Origin: Trichoplusia ni
Taxonomy: Eukaryota; Arthropoda; Insecta; Lepidoptera; Noctuidae
Direction: 5' to 3'
Assembly: GCF_003590095.1 (NCBI RefSeq)
Contig: NW_020799994.1
Coordinates: forward strand, 248,001 to 312,000
DNA length: 64,000 nucleotides
Shown: positions 1 to 11,489 of the stretch, piece after piece
Layout: every line of letters begins with the position of its first letter
Position numbering within the stretch: position 1 is the stretch's first letter
The notes under the pieces: generated by a model
Databases searched by the model: none
Seen by the model: the letters and a program-made list of their open reading frames with translations, nothing else
Told to the model about the DNA's origin: nothing
Position numbers and translations under genes: made by a program

Positions 1-172
1 TACATTTTCCATTGTATCTTCGCTCCTATTAGTCGCAGCGTGATGGTATATAGCCTATAACCTTCGTCGATGAATGGTCTATTCAAAACAAAAAGATTTT
101 TTCAACTTGGACCAGTAGTTCCTGAGATTAGCGCGTTCAAACAAACTCTTCAGCTTTATATATGAGTATAGA
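1..172 (-). mobile_element. Helitron-like Lep1 repeat, cut by window edge
   Basis: This is a reverse-strand copy of the repeat seen complete at 16585-16840. On the minus strand it starts TCTATACTCATATATAAAGC at 172 and reads inward. It shares the internal block around 60-150 with the two other copies: a GTTTGTTTGAACGC-type segment and a block complementary to GACTAATAGGAGC. Its 3' end lies outside the window. TC start, CTAGT end and absence of terminal inverted repeats are the usual marks of Lepidopteran Helitron-type elements. Confidence 0.75.
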
Positions 173-1055
173 TAGAACATTCAGCGAACGAAAAACCAAG
201 GATTTTATCGCAAGACAAGTGAACCATTGACAGAAAAAAGGCGACAAGCGCCACCACAACAACACACGGGCAGCATTTTATAAAACTAAAACTATTTCGA
301 TTCATTAAATCGATTGCAAAATGCTCCAACTTAATATCGAAATCCACTTTTAATCGAATCAGTAGCGCAGTGCCCGTCGCTTCACAAACAAACTGACAGA
401 AAGTTGACAGTTTAAGTCAAGCATAAATCTTATCTTGACCCTAAAAAATGACCGTAACATACGCTATTCATTCATTAATGAAAACACATGTTATTCTATA
501 ATGATATACCATAAAGGGTTTAACAAAACAAAGTTTTGATTTGTGACAAAGGTGACAAGAAAATGATGAATAAATAATATTTCACGCGTAAATTTATTTT
601 CACGACATTACAACACACTACAACTGTCAAACTGACAGATGACAGAATTTGACAAATAGATAACCGCTTCTCTACTACGTCAATCACAAATAGCATTATT
701 TGTTAAATATGTAGCGACCAGCGATATATTTAATCTAATCTATGTATTTTAATTATTATCTCTTTTTTTTTCATTTTTGCTTTAGTCGTTAGTTCAGATT
801 AGCCATTTTAGTTCCGTTTATTTCATCTTTAGTAAAATTCTAATCAACTTTTCTTACTTACGTTATGAGTGGTGAATTGTTTTCTGTACCTAATATTAAT
901 TAACAGCGGGCACGTTGCGCGTTGTTTTAATTAAATGTCATGCATTACAAGTAAAACCTATTGTAAACACTGAACGACAGTGGAAGAAGGGAAATTAATA
1001 ATATCAGTGGTTAACTGGAAATGAAATGCTGAATTATACTTTATCATAGGTTGGT
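173..1055. promoter_or_regulatory. Upstream region and likely 5' UTR/promoter of the TOX gene
   Basis: No open frame of note. An AG acceptor (ATCATAG) at about 1041-1049 sits just before the first TOX coding ATG, so that exon probably follows a noncoding 5' exon somewhere here. A TATA-like site or transcription start cannot be fixed by eye. The DNA is AT-rich and otherwise featureless. Confidence 0.35.
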
Positions 1056-4000
1056 ATGATGAACCCGGCACAAGATGGCTTAGCACCACCAGGCGGAGCT
1101 CCTTCCTATCAACAGCCTCTATACTTACAAGAGCCCCACACACCAGTCACATCCCATAGGTGAGTAATCATACATTCTATTATGGTACTTGAATGAGTAT
1201 ATTTTGAAAGTTTTTGTTCAAAACATTTCAGTGGCATGTACCAATTAATCACAGCCAGTTGTATTTTTTTTTCTCATTGATTACCTATTTATCCTATAAT
1301 AAGGCTTCTTTGTGCATATGCCAGTCATCTTATATTTTAAGTAGGTACATATTTAATCCATGCACTGTGTAATATTTCCATAATGATCTGGGACTTACAG
1401 GAAATCATGTTTACCAATAACTTGTACTTCATTGTCTGTATAACAATTAATAATATGAAGGTAAATGGTTCTAGATAAGTGAGAACTAGAAACCAACCCC
1501 TACATAGTGCATAATTTGTATGTTATCAGTAAATCATTGTAATTAGTAGGTTATATAGGTCTTAGTAAGAATTTCTTGATTGAATAAACAAGTTTGTGAA
1601 AATTAATATAAAGTTAAAAGTCTAGCATTATAAAATTCTTGCAAATATACACAAAACCTTGACTAAAACAAATCATTGAATCACAAAATGCTATTTAGAA
1701 TGAATTTCTAGTGATACAATCCTGAAATTTATTTTTATAAGAAGCACCAATACTTAGAACAAGAAGATCAAGAAAAAGTCACATTAATTTAATGTTTGTG
1801 ACCTTATATTACAATGGAATTAGGTGATGAGTTGGTTAAGTTTCAACAAAGACTGCCATATTTGTCCTGTATTCTTTCTTGTTTTAATCATACTTTAAGT
1901 AATTATTTTACTTCTCCTAACCTCCTGTTCTCATTCAATATTTATATTATATAGTATTTTATTGAACATGAAATCTATGTATGTATCAGGTACACTCTCT
2001 GTTTCTTTAATTCCCAGATCTGCATGGAAACACACAGACAATGTCATGATTAAAATGTAAGTTGACAGACTTTCATAAATTTTAAATTTATATTGTCTAT
2101 GCATGAACTATGAACAAAAATGTAACTAGGTATGTTATTTGCAGTGGAGCAGGTGCACCAGCTGGTAATTATATGATCCAGCAGCAACCTGGAGGTCAGC
2201 AGAGGTTGCTGATGATGCAACCAACACACGTCATGAGCGGCCCACCAACACCCAGTACCCCCACACAGGCAACTGCCCCTGTTTATGGTTCACCACAGAG
2301 AGCATCACCTCCGGGCACTACCAGTGATGACTCTGATGATAGTGTGCCTTCACATCACTCACAGGTAAATACTGTCCTATTAATTTAGACATGGTGAAAA
2401 GGCTCCAGATCATTGTAGAAAGTGATTTGTTCATTCTAAACTCAAATGCCATTAAAAGAGAAAAATATTGGAAAACAGTTTATTTCTTAGTATTCACAAT
2501 ATATTTTGATACTAATCATGGACACAATGATCTGGTGACATTTACATTATGCATCATTTTGCATGTAGAAACTCATTGTAGATGTTTGTCTTGCTTTGTA
2601 GTTGTTTCATTATAAATTAGAATTATTACATTAATTCATTTCTTTCTTAATTTTGTTGTTTGAGTAACTTTATACTTATACATTTAATTGCTACTTTTAT
2701 GTTACGGGAAAGTATTTGATCAACATGAAACTATTTGCGATTATATAAATTGTGTCCCTATCTTGCAATTCATAATTTCCCCTTAAGTTAGGAATCAGCC
2801 CTTATCCTTGCTTGTTACTTTAAATATGTATTTTTTCCCCTATATATCACCTACATAAAAAAATAACAGTACTTACTAAAACTGTTTCTAAGTCAAATTA
2901 GTGTGGATATATTATGTGTTGAATTTTTTAAACTTTTAAATTGTTAAATTTAGAGTATTTAATGCATAAAATAATGCTATGTTGTTAAACACTGAACAGC
3001 ATTCCACAACAATAACATTAGCAATGTTGTTTATACCTCCTACAGGTTCCTTTATTATATCTTCCCTATAAACTTGAGAAATTATAATGATCATTATATT
3101 TAAAGTAGTAAAAAAAAGTCTTAGCCTTACCCTGTTTACTGTTAGGCATAAAGCCCTCTATAAATTATTATGAAAGCATTTCAATGATATCAACTTAAAT
3201 CATAACCTTCACGAAAAAGGTTGCTAAACTCTGTTATATTATGAAATATTTGTTAAAAACATAAAACTAAATTAAAAAGTAGAAAATGACCTCATTATTA
3301 TGCACTAAATAAAGGAGGTAATTTCGTAAGTAGGCATTAAATGTACAATTTTAATGCAAGTAACAAGCACAGTGGGGTAGAAGACAACATTAAAAACAAA
3401 TCATTATGCATCTTTTACAATTGCTTTTAATTTGGCATTAGTATTTGTAATTCATTAACTTTACATGCATCTAATTGGTAATATTTAACTTTACATTTTT
3501 TTTTTATTAGGTTCAAAAACTGATTGTATTATTCTCACATACTTTATTTTTGTTTTGCGTGATGGGCTTTGTTGAATGGCTTAGTTTATTTCAATTTTAT
3601 AGAAATATAGTTCATTGGCATACATTTTTTTATTTGTAGTTGAATTTAACACATTCGGTAGTAGTGATACTAGAATAAAATTCTAATGAATTGGTTGTTT
3701 GTTGGTAGTTGCCTGGTGATGCGGAAAGCCTTCTGCCTATCCATTATTGCTCAGCGAGCCGGCAGCAACAAACTACGCTTCATCAGGTATAGGCAAATTT
3801 TATCGCTTTACAAAATCCACATATCTATCTTAGGAATAAATTTTATACCTAATTCATTATGTTTGCCAATGAACTTTATTTTTGTGACCAATACATTATA
3901 ATAATATAAACATACATAGAACATTTGATAATGTTGTTACAGGTAAGTGTTAGCAACATGGCTGTGAAAAGGTCGTCTCCCGAACCCATGGACAATGGTA

Positions 4001-6708
4001 TGAATCGTGGGCAAATGCAAAAAAAGCCGAAAGTTCAGAAAAAGAAGAAAAAACGAGATCCTAATGAACCTCAAAAGTAAGTAAAACAAACAAAATAAAA
4101 GTAATGTAATACTTGCCTTAATGTAACACAATACCCCTAAACTAAATGTGATTAGAGTTTTTTTATATATATACATATTTTCAGGCCTGTATCTGCATAC
4201 GCGTTATTCTTTCGCGACACTCAAGCAGCAATAAAAGGACAAAACCCAAATGCAAGTTTTGGTGAAGTGTCGAAAATTGTAGCGTCTATGTGGGACGGAT
4301 TAGACTCAGAACATAAAAGTGTAAGCAGTCTACATTGAACATTTTTATAGTGTTTCAAATAAATTGAATATAGTAATAACTTATATTTTATTACAGGTTT
4401 ATAAACAAAAAACTGAAGTAGCCAAGAAAGAATACCTCAAAGCACTAGCTGCCTACAGAGCCAGTCTAGTGTCTAAGGTAATTTTTTTAATTCTACTTAA
4501 CCGCATTACACTTATTGTAAAAAAATAAAAATTAGCTAGCCATCAGGGTTTTTTTTGTTTAAGTAGTCGTTTATTTGCAACAAGTGTTGTACTATAAATG
4601 TAAGAATAGATTGGCACACAGTTATATAACATCCAAATACTTCCATTGAATAGTTTTTTTCTTTTAAATATAACCTTTTTTATAATTATTTTCTTGTCAT
4701 ACAAAAAGCATGGCTTGTTTTCTGAAAAGCTTGGCTTTTTTAAACTATTGTTTATTGTATTGTAATTGAGACCAAGTACCATGACAGTGATTTATCATTC
4801 AACGCCATCTATGGCTAAAAACCAGCTACGACTTGGTAGTGCCCTTCACCTGTAGATGGCGCCATTTTGAAGTATACACTACATTTTTGACAGTTCGTTG
4901 AGCTTTTAGCTTTCTGTTGTGCCTTTTGTCTGTGTCTTCAGTAACATTGAAATTTATCGGTATAATACTATTAAACTAGCTGTGTGCTTTAAAAACTGAA
5001 TAAAACCGACCCAACCTAAATGAATCATCATTTTAATGCAAATCCGGTAAGGTTACGCTCAACACAATCAAAGCTTTTTTCATTTTGAGGTTAGAAGAAG
5101 CTAACAATGTTTATGTTTTTAACACTCACCAAATATTGTGTTTGTGTAAAGTGATATTACTTTATGTGATGAAACTCGAAAATATATATTTTTAAATATT
5201 AAACAAGGGTTCCTTTGTGCAAATGTTTCGTCGTCATTTATAACAATATGGAAAAGTGAGGGTGTCCAAGTTCAATAAAGCTCTTTGCAAGTATTTAGTA
5301 ACAAACATTATACTAGAAAAATTAAGTTTAATAATAATTTAGGATATATTATTCATGAATTCCATCAAACTTACATTTTTAGTTGTAAAAAGAACGCACA
5401 ATAAATAAAAACATATTTCATTGTTTTTAGGGAGGAGAGCAGGAGAATCCTGCTATGTATAATCATACCAATAGTGCCAATCCATCTTATGGTAATTATT
5501 ACCAAGGTCAAACATATGGCAATGGTCATTCACCACAAAATTATGTACCAAATCAAGCACCACAGGGCTACTCACCACAGAACTACAGTGGTCCGCAGTC
5601 TCAAGCAACCTACCCTGCGCAGACACCACAGGGCTACCCACCAAACCCACAACAGTCGCCACAGAGTTATCAAGGCAGTATGACTCTTTCACCTCAAACT
5701 TACCAAGTAAGTATTAGAAAATTGAAATAAGATACTTGTTATTTTGTATAGATGTATTAAACAATGTGTACCTAACAGTGAACTTTAAAGAATCTAATAA
5801 CATCTGTTTATTTGTAGCAGGGTGTACCAGCACAGTCACCACAAGGATACCAAGTGAACCCATCTACTTCACCTCAAGCTTGCCAGCCTAATCTTGCCCA
5901 ATCACCTAGGAACTATCAGCCTGCCCAGTCACCCAACAACTACAATGCTAACTCTGCCTTATCACCGCCTGGGTACCGACAAGTGCAGTCCCAGTCACCG
6001 CCTATGGGTTCAGTGCATGCTGCGATGCAGTACCATCATTCTCAGCAGGTATTAATACTACTTACATTATTTTTAATATCCATAAATTTCTATTTCTTAA
6101 TCTTTCAAGCATTTATTTAAGGTCACCTATAATAATGTTACTATAATTAATGCAGTAATGTTTTTTGTTACACTTCAAAATATTTGTTGTCTATCTGTAC
6201 TAGTAGAAGGGGTGTTTTGTAGATGAATCATCAAGTATAATTGTTGATAATGTTCTTGATAACAACATATAGAAAAACTGTATTGTTATGGTATAATAGT
6301 ATTCCGAAATTAACAAATGTTTTTTTTTAGTTTAGCAGATATAAGCAGTTTTTGTTTTTAGTTAATATTCTTTATTCTGAATAAGAAAACATCAATCAGT
6401 ATTAATTCACAAAAGATTGATTGTCAATAATATAATTCTTTATTATGTTTCGTGTTGAAATTATCTACAAGAAATTTTGTTACTTTGTACATTTAGGATA
6501 TATATTTTAAAAATTATTATCTCATATTAGACAAGCGTTCCAAATGGTTTTAGCGAGTGTAAGAATATATCCATTATCAGATATATAATTGTTTGTAAAA
6601 TTTTAGCATATGCAACAAACACATCAACAAATGCAACAAGCACATCAGGTGCAACAGTACCAGCAGCAGCAGCAGCAGCAAATGCAGCATCAGCAACAAC
6701 AACAACAA

Positions 6709-6770
<62 letters not shown>

Positions 6771-6792
6771 ACAACAACAACAACAACAACAA

Positions 6793-6835
<43 letters not shown>

Positions 6836-7744
6836 CCCAACAGCCGGGCCAGAATCAAATCTCAAAACCTGAACAACATTCCAATGGCAATGGGAACTCT
6901 GGTGTTCCTCAGCAGACATCTGATGTTAATATACTTATTTTATGAAAACTATTTGTAGATAACATCCCAGTTCCAGTCTTGTTGTTGTATGTAGATTCAG
7001 CCAGTCACATCAGTGTTGTTTTCTCAGTGCAATGCTACAAAAGTTGACTTAGATTCAATAATGTATATTGGTGTTGAGAATAGTATTAGTGTTGCTTTAC
7101 CCACCCTGCGGCTTTAGCAAGCAGTAGAAGCAAGGTCCTTTACACATTTTCTGTTGTTTTGGTTCCCCATAGACAATGGAATATATTCTCTGAATTCATA
7201 AAGATAATTTATCTAATAAAACATCTTTGGTTACAGCAGAATGAAAACCGAAGTACACCCTCATGCATCAGGCAGGGGTGCACTAACCCAGCCATAGCAA
7301 ACAGTGAATGGGAGGATGAATACTGCTCTAATGAATGTGTTGTCAGTCACTGCAGGTATACACTAGCAACTACCTAAAACATCAATGTTAAAAGAAACAA
7401 ACCTAAAAATATACCTCCTCCTGTTTAAAGTCGGTTAACAATAGATGTTGTGTGTGCATTCTGCTATCAAAGTATATCTGAAATCCCTAACCGAAAAACA
7501 ACATTAAGGTTTTCGATTAAAATACCATAGAAACCTTTCAATCCCCATTTGGTAGTGTCATTGCTTGCTATTGTAAAGGGAAAGTACACACTAAAAAAAA
7601 AGACTTCTCAGAATGCTCTGCTATTGTGAAGAAACATTTAATATTATATTAACATGCTATGTTTTTCTTTTCAGAGACGTCTTCAGTTCGTGGGTGGCTT
7701 CAAATAACAGTAACCAAATTCAAAATTTTTCTGCAGTCAAATAA
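1056..7744 (+). CDS. TOX: TOX-family HMG-box transcription regulator
   Basis: Exons by hand: 1056-1159, 2145-2364, 3943-4076, 4185-4320, 4397-4477, 5431-5706, 5818-6048, 6607-6924, 7237-7355, 7675-7744. These sum to 562 residues with every phase consistent. A lysine-rich nuclear signal (KKKKKRDPNEPQK) leads into a single HMG box (KPVSAYALFFRDTQAAIKGQ onward), the TOX-type sequence-independent DNA-bending domain. The middle is rich in Pro/Gln/Tyr with repeated SPQ/NY motifs, followed by a 48-residue glutamine run. The C-terminus has the family's Cys-rich tail (CIRQGCTNP...EYCSNECVVSHCR) ending FSSWVASNN. The start ATG is the first of two adjacent ATGs after an acceptor. More N-terminal sequence from an upstream exon is possible, because the FHTPSFGDE-type motif of vertebrate TOX is absent. 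The donor of exon 8 (GAT/GTTAAT at 6925) is weak and is the least certain junction. Which vertebrate TOX1-4 is closest cannot be told. Confidence 0.88.
2018..2056 (+). other. Candidate 39-nt cassette exon in TOX intron 1
   Basis: A pyrimidine-rich acceptor (TTTCTTTAATTCCCAG) precedes and a strong donor (AT/GTAAGT) follows. Phase in and phase out both equal 2, matching the junction between exons 1159 and 2145. Inclusion would add 13 residues (about RSAWKHTDNVMIK) without a frameshift. This is sequence evidence only; no transcript can be seen. Confidence 0.5.
3709..3786 (+). other. Candidate 78-nt cassette exon in TOX intron 2
   Basis: The segment is bounded by a GTTGGTAG acceptor and a CATCAG/GTATAG donor. 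It is 26 codons, phase 0 at both sides like the flanking exons (ending 2364 and starting 3943), and has no stop. It is more GC-rich than the intron around it. It would insert about LPGDAESLLPIHYCSASRQQ plus six residues before the nuclear signal. Constitutive use is equally possible, giving a TOX protein of 588 residues. Confidence 0.55.
6691..6834 (+). repeat. Polyglutamine-encoding CAA/CAG tract (48 codons)
   Basis: Forty-eight consecutive Gln codons, a mixture of CAG and CAA, lie in TOX exon 8. A shorter Gln run starts at about 6661. The CAA interruptions suggest selection on the protein or a slowly mutating tract rather than a fresh slippage expansion. The antisense open frames here (poly-Leu, poly-Val/Ala) are shadows of this repeat. 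Confidence 0.95.
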
Positions 7745-9215
7745 ACGACAAGCGTAATATAGGTACATATCAAATTTGAAATTTATAATTCCACTTTAGT
7801 ATGAACTTCCAATGTATGAATCTGTACTCTATAAGAATCCTGAATTTATGGTTTAAGCATACTATTATTTTTTATTATGTGAATCACTTTGACATGAATT
7901 TGTTCTTAAAATACATTTATTTGGAGCAGTTTTCTTAATTTGTATTTAATTATATTACATGTAAATTATCCTAATTTGTTTTATATCTCTTTAGTTATAG
8001 TGAAGTCAATACAGTATAGCTTACAAAAGCTATCTTAATATTAAAAAATCATTTGAGACTTTGCAGTATCTCAAATCTGTAACAGTAACAAACATATAAC
8101 ACTCATTAGCAGTACCATGTTGATTCGTGTCACCATTACGCCCCACCTCATTTTAGAAGCTTATTTAATATAGCTCTATAATGTAAAATTAATTTCCCGG
8201 TGAATCTCTTCATAATATTTGCCTTTAACAATGTACTGCATGTGGAGTGCTAAGCACAATGTAGGAAAGTGTAAACTATTTTTTTAAATTAACTTATTCC
8301 GGTATTGATCCGAAATATGCATATATAAAGGACTGTTAGATAAGACTATGTTTCATAATACTCTTACAAATAAAATATTTGATCGATATATAATTATGTA
8401 ACCGAATGCAATAACGGTCATTGATGAGTGCTAAAAAATACTTCCATTAATTTCATACTTATTCTAAAGTATTAGTATAAATTAATTAAGTCGCTCACAT
8501 TTTCGGACGCGATTATGCATTTTATTAAGCTAAACTCGTTTATTATGTTGCAGTATTGTTGATGTTAAATTATTATTTTTAAACGTAGCATTTATTCTAC
8601 TTGTAAAATGTTTAAATGGAAATCGTCACAATAAAATTCGTCGTTGAGGCTATAGAGCGAACGCTGATTTAGATTCGGCAATTAGCACCTACTACGGCTT
8701 AGTGGTGAACTTATAATAATTGTTAATATGGATATTGACGATAAATTTACGATTGTATCGTATTTTTCGTAACTTAGTAAATATATTATGGTTATTATCA
8801 AGTTACATTTATTAACTTTATTGCATTGTAAATTTCGAACTATAAAACTAATAGCAATATCTACCCATTTCTCTAGGAGTTGTGTTTAGTATGATAGGAT
8901 TTAGCTGGACCAAAATTTTCTTTATATTCAAAGCGATGATAATATTTTAAGATAAAATATTATGTTTTATTGTATGTCCAATACCTTATGATATAGTAAC
9001 GTAATTGTAAATAAACACTCGCAATAATAGTTGTAGACGTAGAGACTACTTAAGGCATATTTTTTTTATTTCATGTTATTTATTTAGTAGTCTCATTAGA
9101 ACTACATAATTTAGATAAAGTTATGTTTAAAAAATGTAAAATATAACAATGTATAAATTGTAATTAGAAAAATGATTCCATTAAATTTCTTAAACAGCAA
9201 GTAATCCCGTTTTAT
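7745..9215 (+). other. TOX 3' UTR and downstream DNA
   Basis: AT-rich, no coding potential. AATAAA signals are at 8369-8374 and 9010-9015; either could end the TOX transcript. Nothing else is recognisable. Confidence 0.5.
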
Positions 9216-9774
9216 ATGTTAAGTTCTTTATCCCTACCCTACCTATCCTACCATCGATTAAAAATAAACGTAGATATCCTAAAGCTAAATACATTCGATC
9301 TTAATATACTAATGGAAAGCTATTCAGCTGCAAGACTACATTTTCGCACCTTAGAACTTAAACACATCGAGGCGTTATATAGTTATGTATCGTTATGCTT
9401 CTGCTGTCTCAGTCTGCATGTTACCGCAGCACATCTGAAACAATAGGAATGGTAACCAAATAAAAAAATTGTGACTTCCTTACCAGAACTCGCAGTTACA
9501 CGCTTATTACTTAGTAGTGAACAAAATTTTCTTTTACCAACCTCAGGCGGACAAATACACACTAAAGCGCTCAAACCTACCTCAGTGTATAAAATAAAAT
9601 TCCTTAATGTTTTGCTCTGAAGTAGGTATATGACAGAATCTGGTTAGGCTCGACTCGTATAAGAAAAGACCCATAGTCAGAAACAAATGACGCAGCTTAT
9701 GGATTATGCTCAGCATAATTATTTCAAATTGTTTGTAATAAATCTTACTCAATAAAAACCTGTTTCCGGATAAT

Positions 9775-10600
9775 CAATGACTCCACTCCATTTGGAAGTG
9801 TTCCCCTTGGTTGAGCGGAGAGGAGTGTCAGACTTCTACTCACTAAAATCCACCCATGTCCTTCGCTCTTTGTGTACCAGGGCCTCGCTAACCCTTCCTG
9901 ACAAACATATAGGGGCTGATAGGATCAGTTCTTGCTGACATCTCTAAAGGCGCGGGTGCAACACGAACGCGTCATCATGTTCCTGGTCCTAACTGGGCGG
10001 TGAGCTACCCATCACTCAACGCCCGCAAACCAGTGGCTGCGATGGCCGGGAGTCATCACGAAGCTTCCGACTCCTGGGGGGAGGGGCTACCACGGTGCGT
10101 CGCGAGGCCCTTTGCCTCGCGTGTTTAGCCGTCTCCTTTGCCAGCATGACTGCATTGCAAGAGGAGGCGACCACTTCCCACTGCCTCTCGGACCGGACCA
10201 TAATCATACCAGGGCCAGATGCGAGAGATCATGGCGCGGCGGCGGTGCTTCGCCCATGCAGGGAAGACCTCCACCGTGTCCTCCGAGCGATCCGCACAAT
10301 GGTGATACCCGGAAACCCTATCGCCTAATCCTGTTCACGTAGGTACCTCCCGAAAAAGCTTTGTCGTGTGAGGCGGAAAGTGAGGACGCTGAGACGCCTC
10401 GTTAGCCACACCCCAAAGAGGGCACATATCGCCAAAATAGTGGCGTACCCTACGCTGGGTTGCGACAGACAGCAATTCCATATCGATATCGCCATAAGAT
10501 TCAACAAATACCTGGCAAAGTTCATGCATTACCTACCAACCCTCAATAGGGCTTTTTAGAAACTGTGTTTTCAGGAGTCCAGATTATTTCTGTGTGGAAA
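9775..10600. repeat. GC-rich degenerate interspersed repeat, type unassigned
   Basis: The block stands out by GC content from AT-rich flanks. It has phrases I associate with a high-copy repeat in moth genomes (a GAGGAGTGTCAGACTTCTAC-type segment, then GATGGCCGGGAGTCATCACG). Open frames inside it (10016-10559, both strands) do not resemble a known protein and mostly begin at non-ATG codons. I cannot place it as a LINE, SINE or DNA element. About 9216-9775 holds nothing I recognise. Confidence 0.5.
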
Positions 10601-11489
10601 TAAAGTCATGATGACAATATTAGGCAATTAAAGGCAAAACCTAAGTAGTTAGTGGATGGGGCGAAGGCTTAAACCAGTTTTCAATGATAATGCTGACTTT
10701 TTTGTCAACCGCATATTGAAAAAGAGTACTTAGTTACGAGGTTTTTCATTAATTCCTCCCTTAGTCCGTTGCCATATTTTCATTCAATCTATGTCTTGTA
10801 TGGCGTGCCGTTTATACATTCATGATTTTAAATTATCGCAACATAAGCACTCTCTTCAGTTAATTAAAAATGGCAACATTTTTTGCTACTCATTCTGTCG
10901 ACGTCAACGTCTTTAACCATAGTGGTGTGCTAGAAAAAAATTTAGCAATTTGAATCGATTTAAAAATGTTGCAATAGTAATCCTTTCCGTGAAAAAAATT
11001 GTTACATCATATTCATTTAAATAAGAAATGTGATCAAAATCTTTATTGTTTAAAACTTTTCATTGTTTCCAATCATGGACAATGAGTTTCATGAAAAAAA
11101 GCATTCTTATAATATGAAAGTGATAAACTTTATTCGAATTTAATCCAAATGAATACCGTTTTTCATGTTTTATAGGATTAAAAATATAAGATATGAACCC
11201 ATCCGAAAATAAATTGTTAGTTTTTTACAATCGATTTTAAATCAATTTACATGTCGCGTCCTTAACCTAATCTGCCACAGAGAAAAAACTAGGTTCCAAC
11301 TAGTCTTTTCTAAGTTTTTAAAGAAAAAAGCTAAACTTACGGCTAAAATACAAGTTTTAGATGTAAATACAACTTGTAAATTATCGTTTAGTGTAAATAC
11401 CATCAACCTTTAATTTAATTTAATGTAACAGTAATGTACATCGAGTATTAGTTACAGTTAATGATACAAGACACCTAACGAAAAATAAA

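Noticed and set aside
6527..6919. Antisense poly-Leu and poly-Val/Ala frames
   Set aside because: Shadows of the TOX CAA/CAG repeat on the other strand.
10016..10559. Cluster of short frames on both strands
   Set aside because: They come from GC-rich repeat DNA with few stop codons; no protein resemblance and no splice context.
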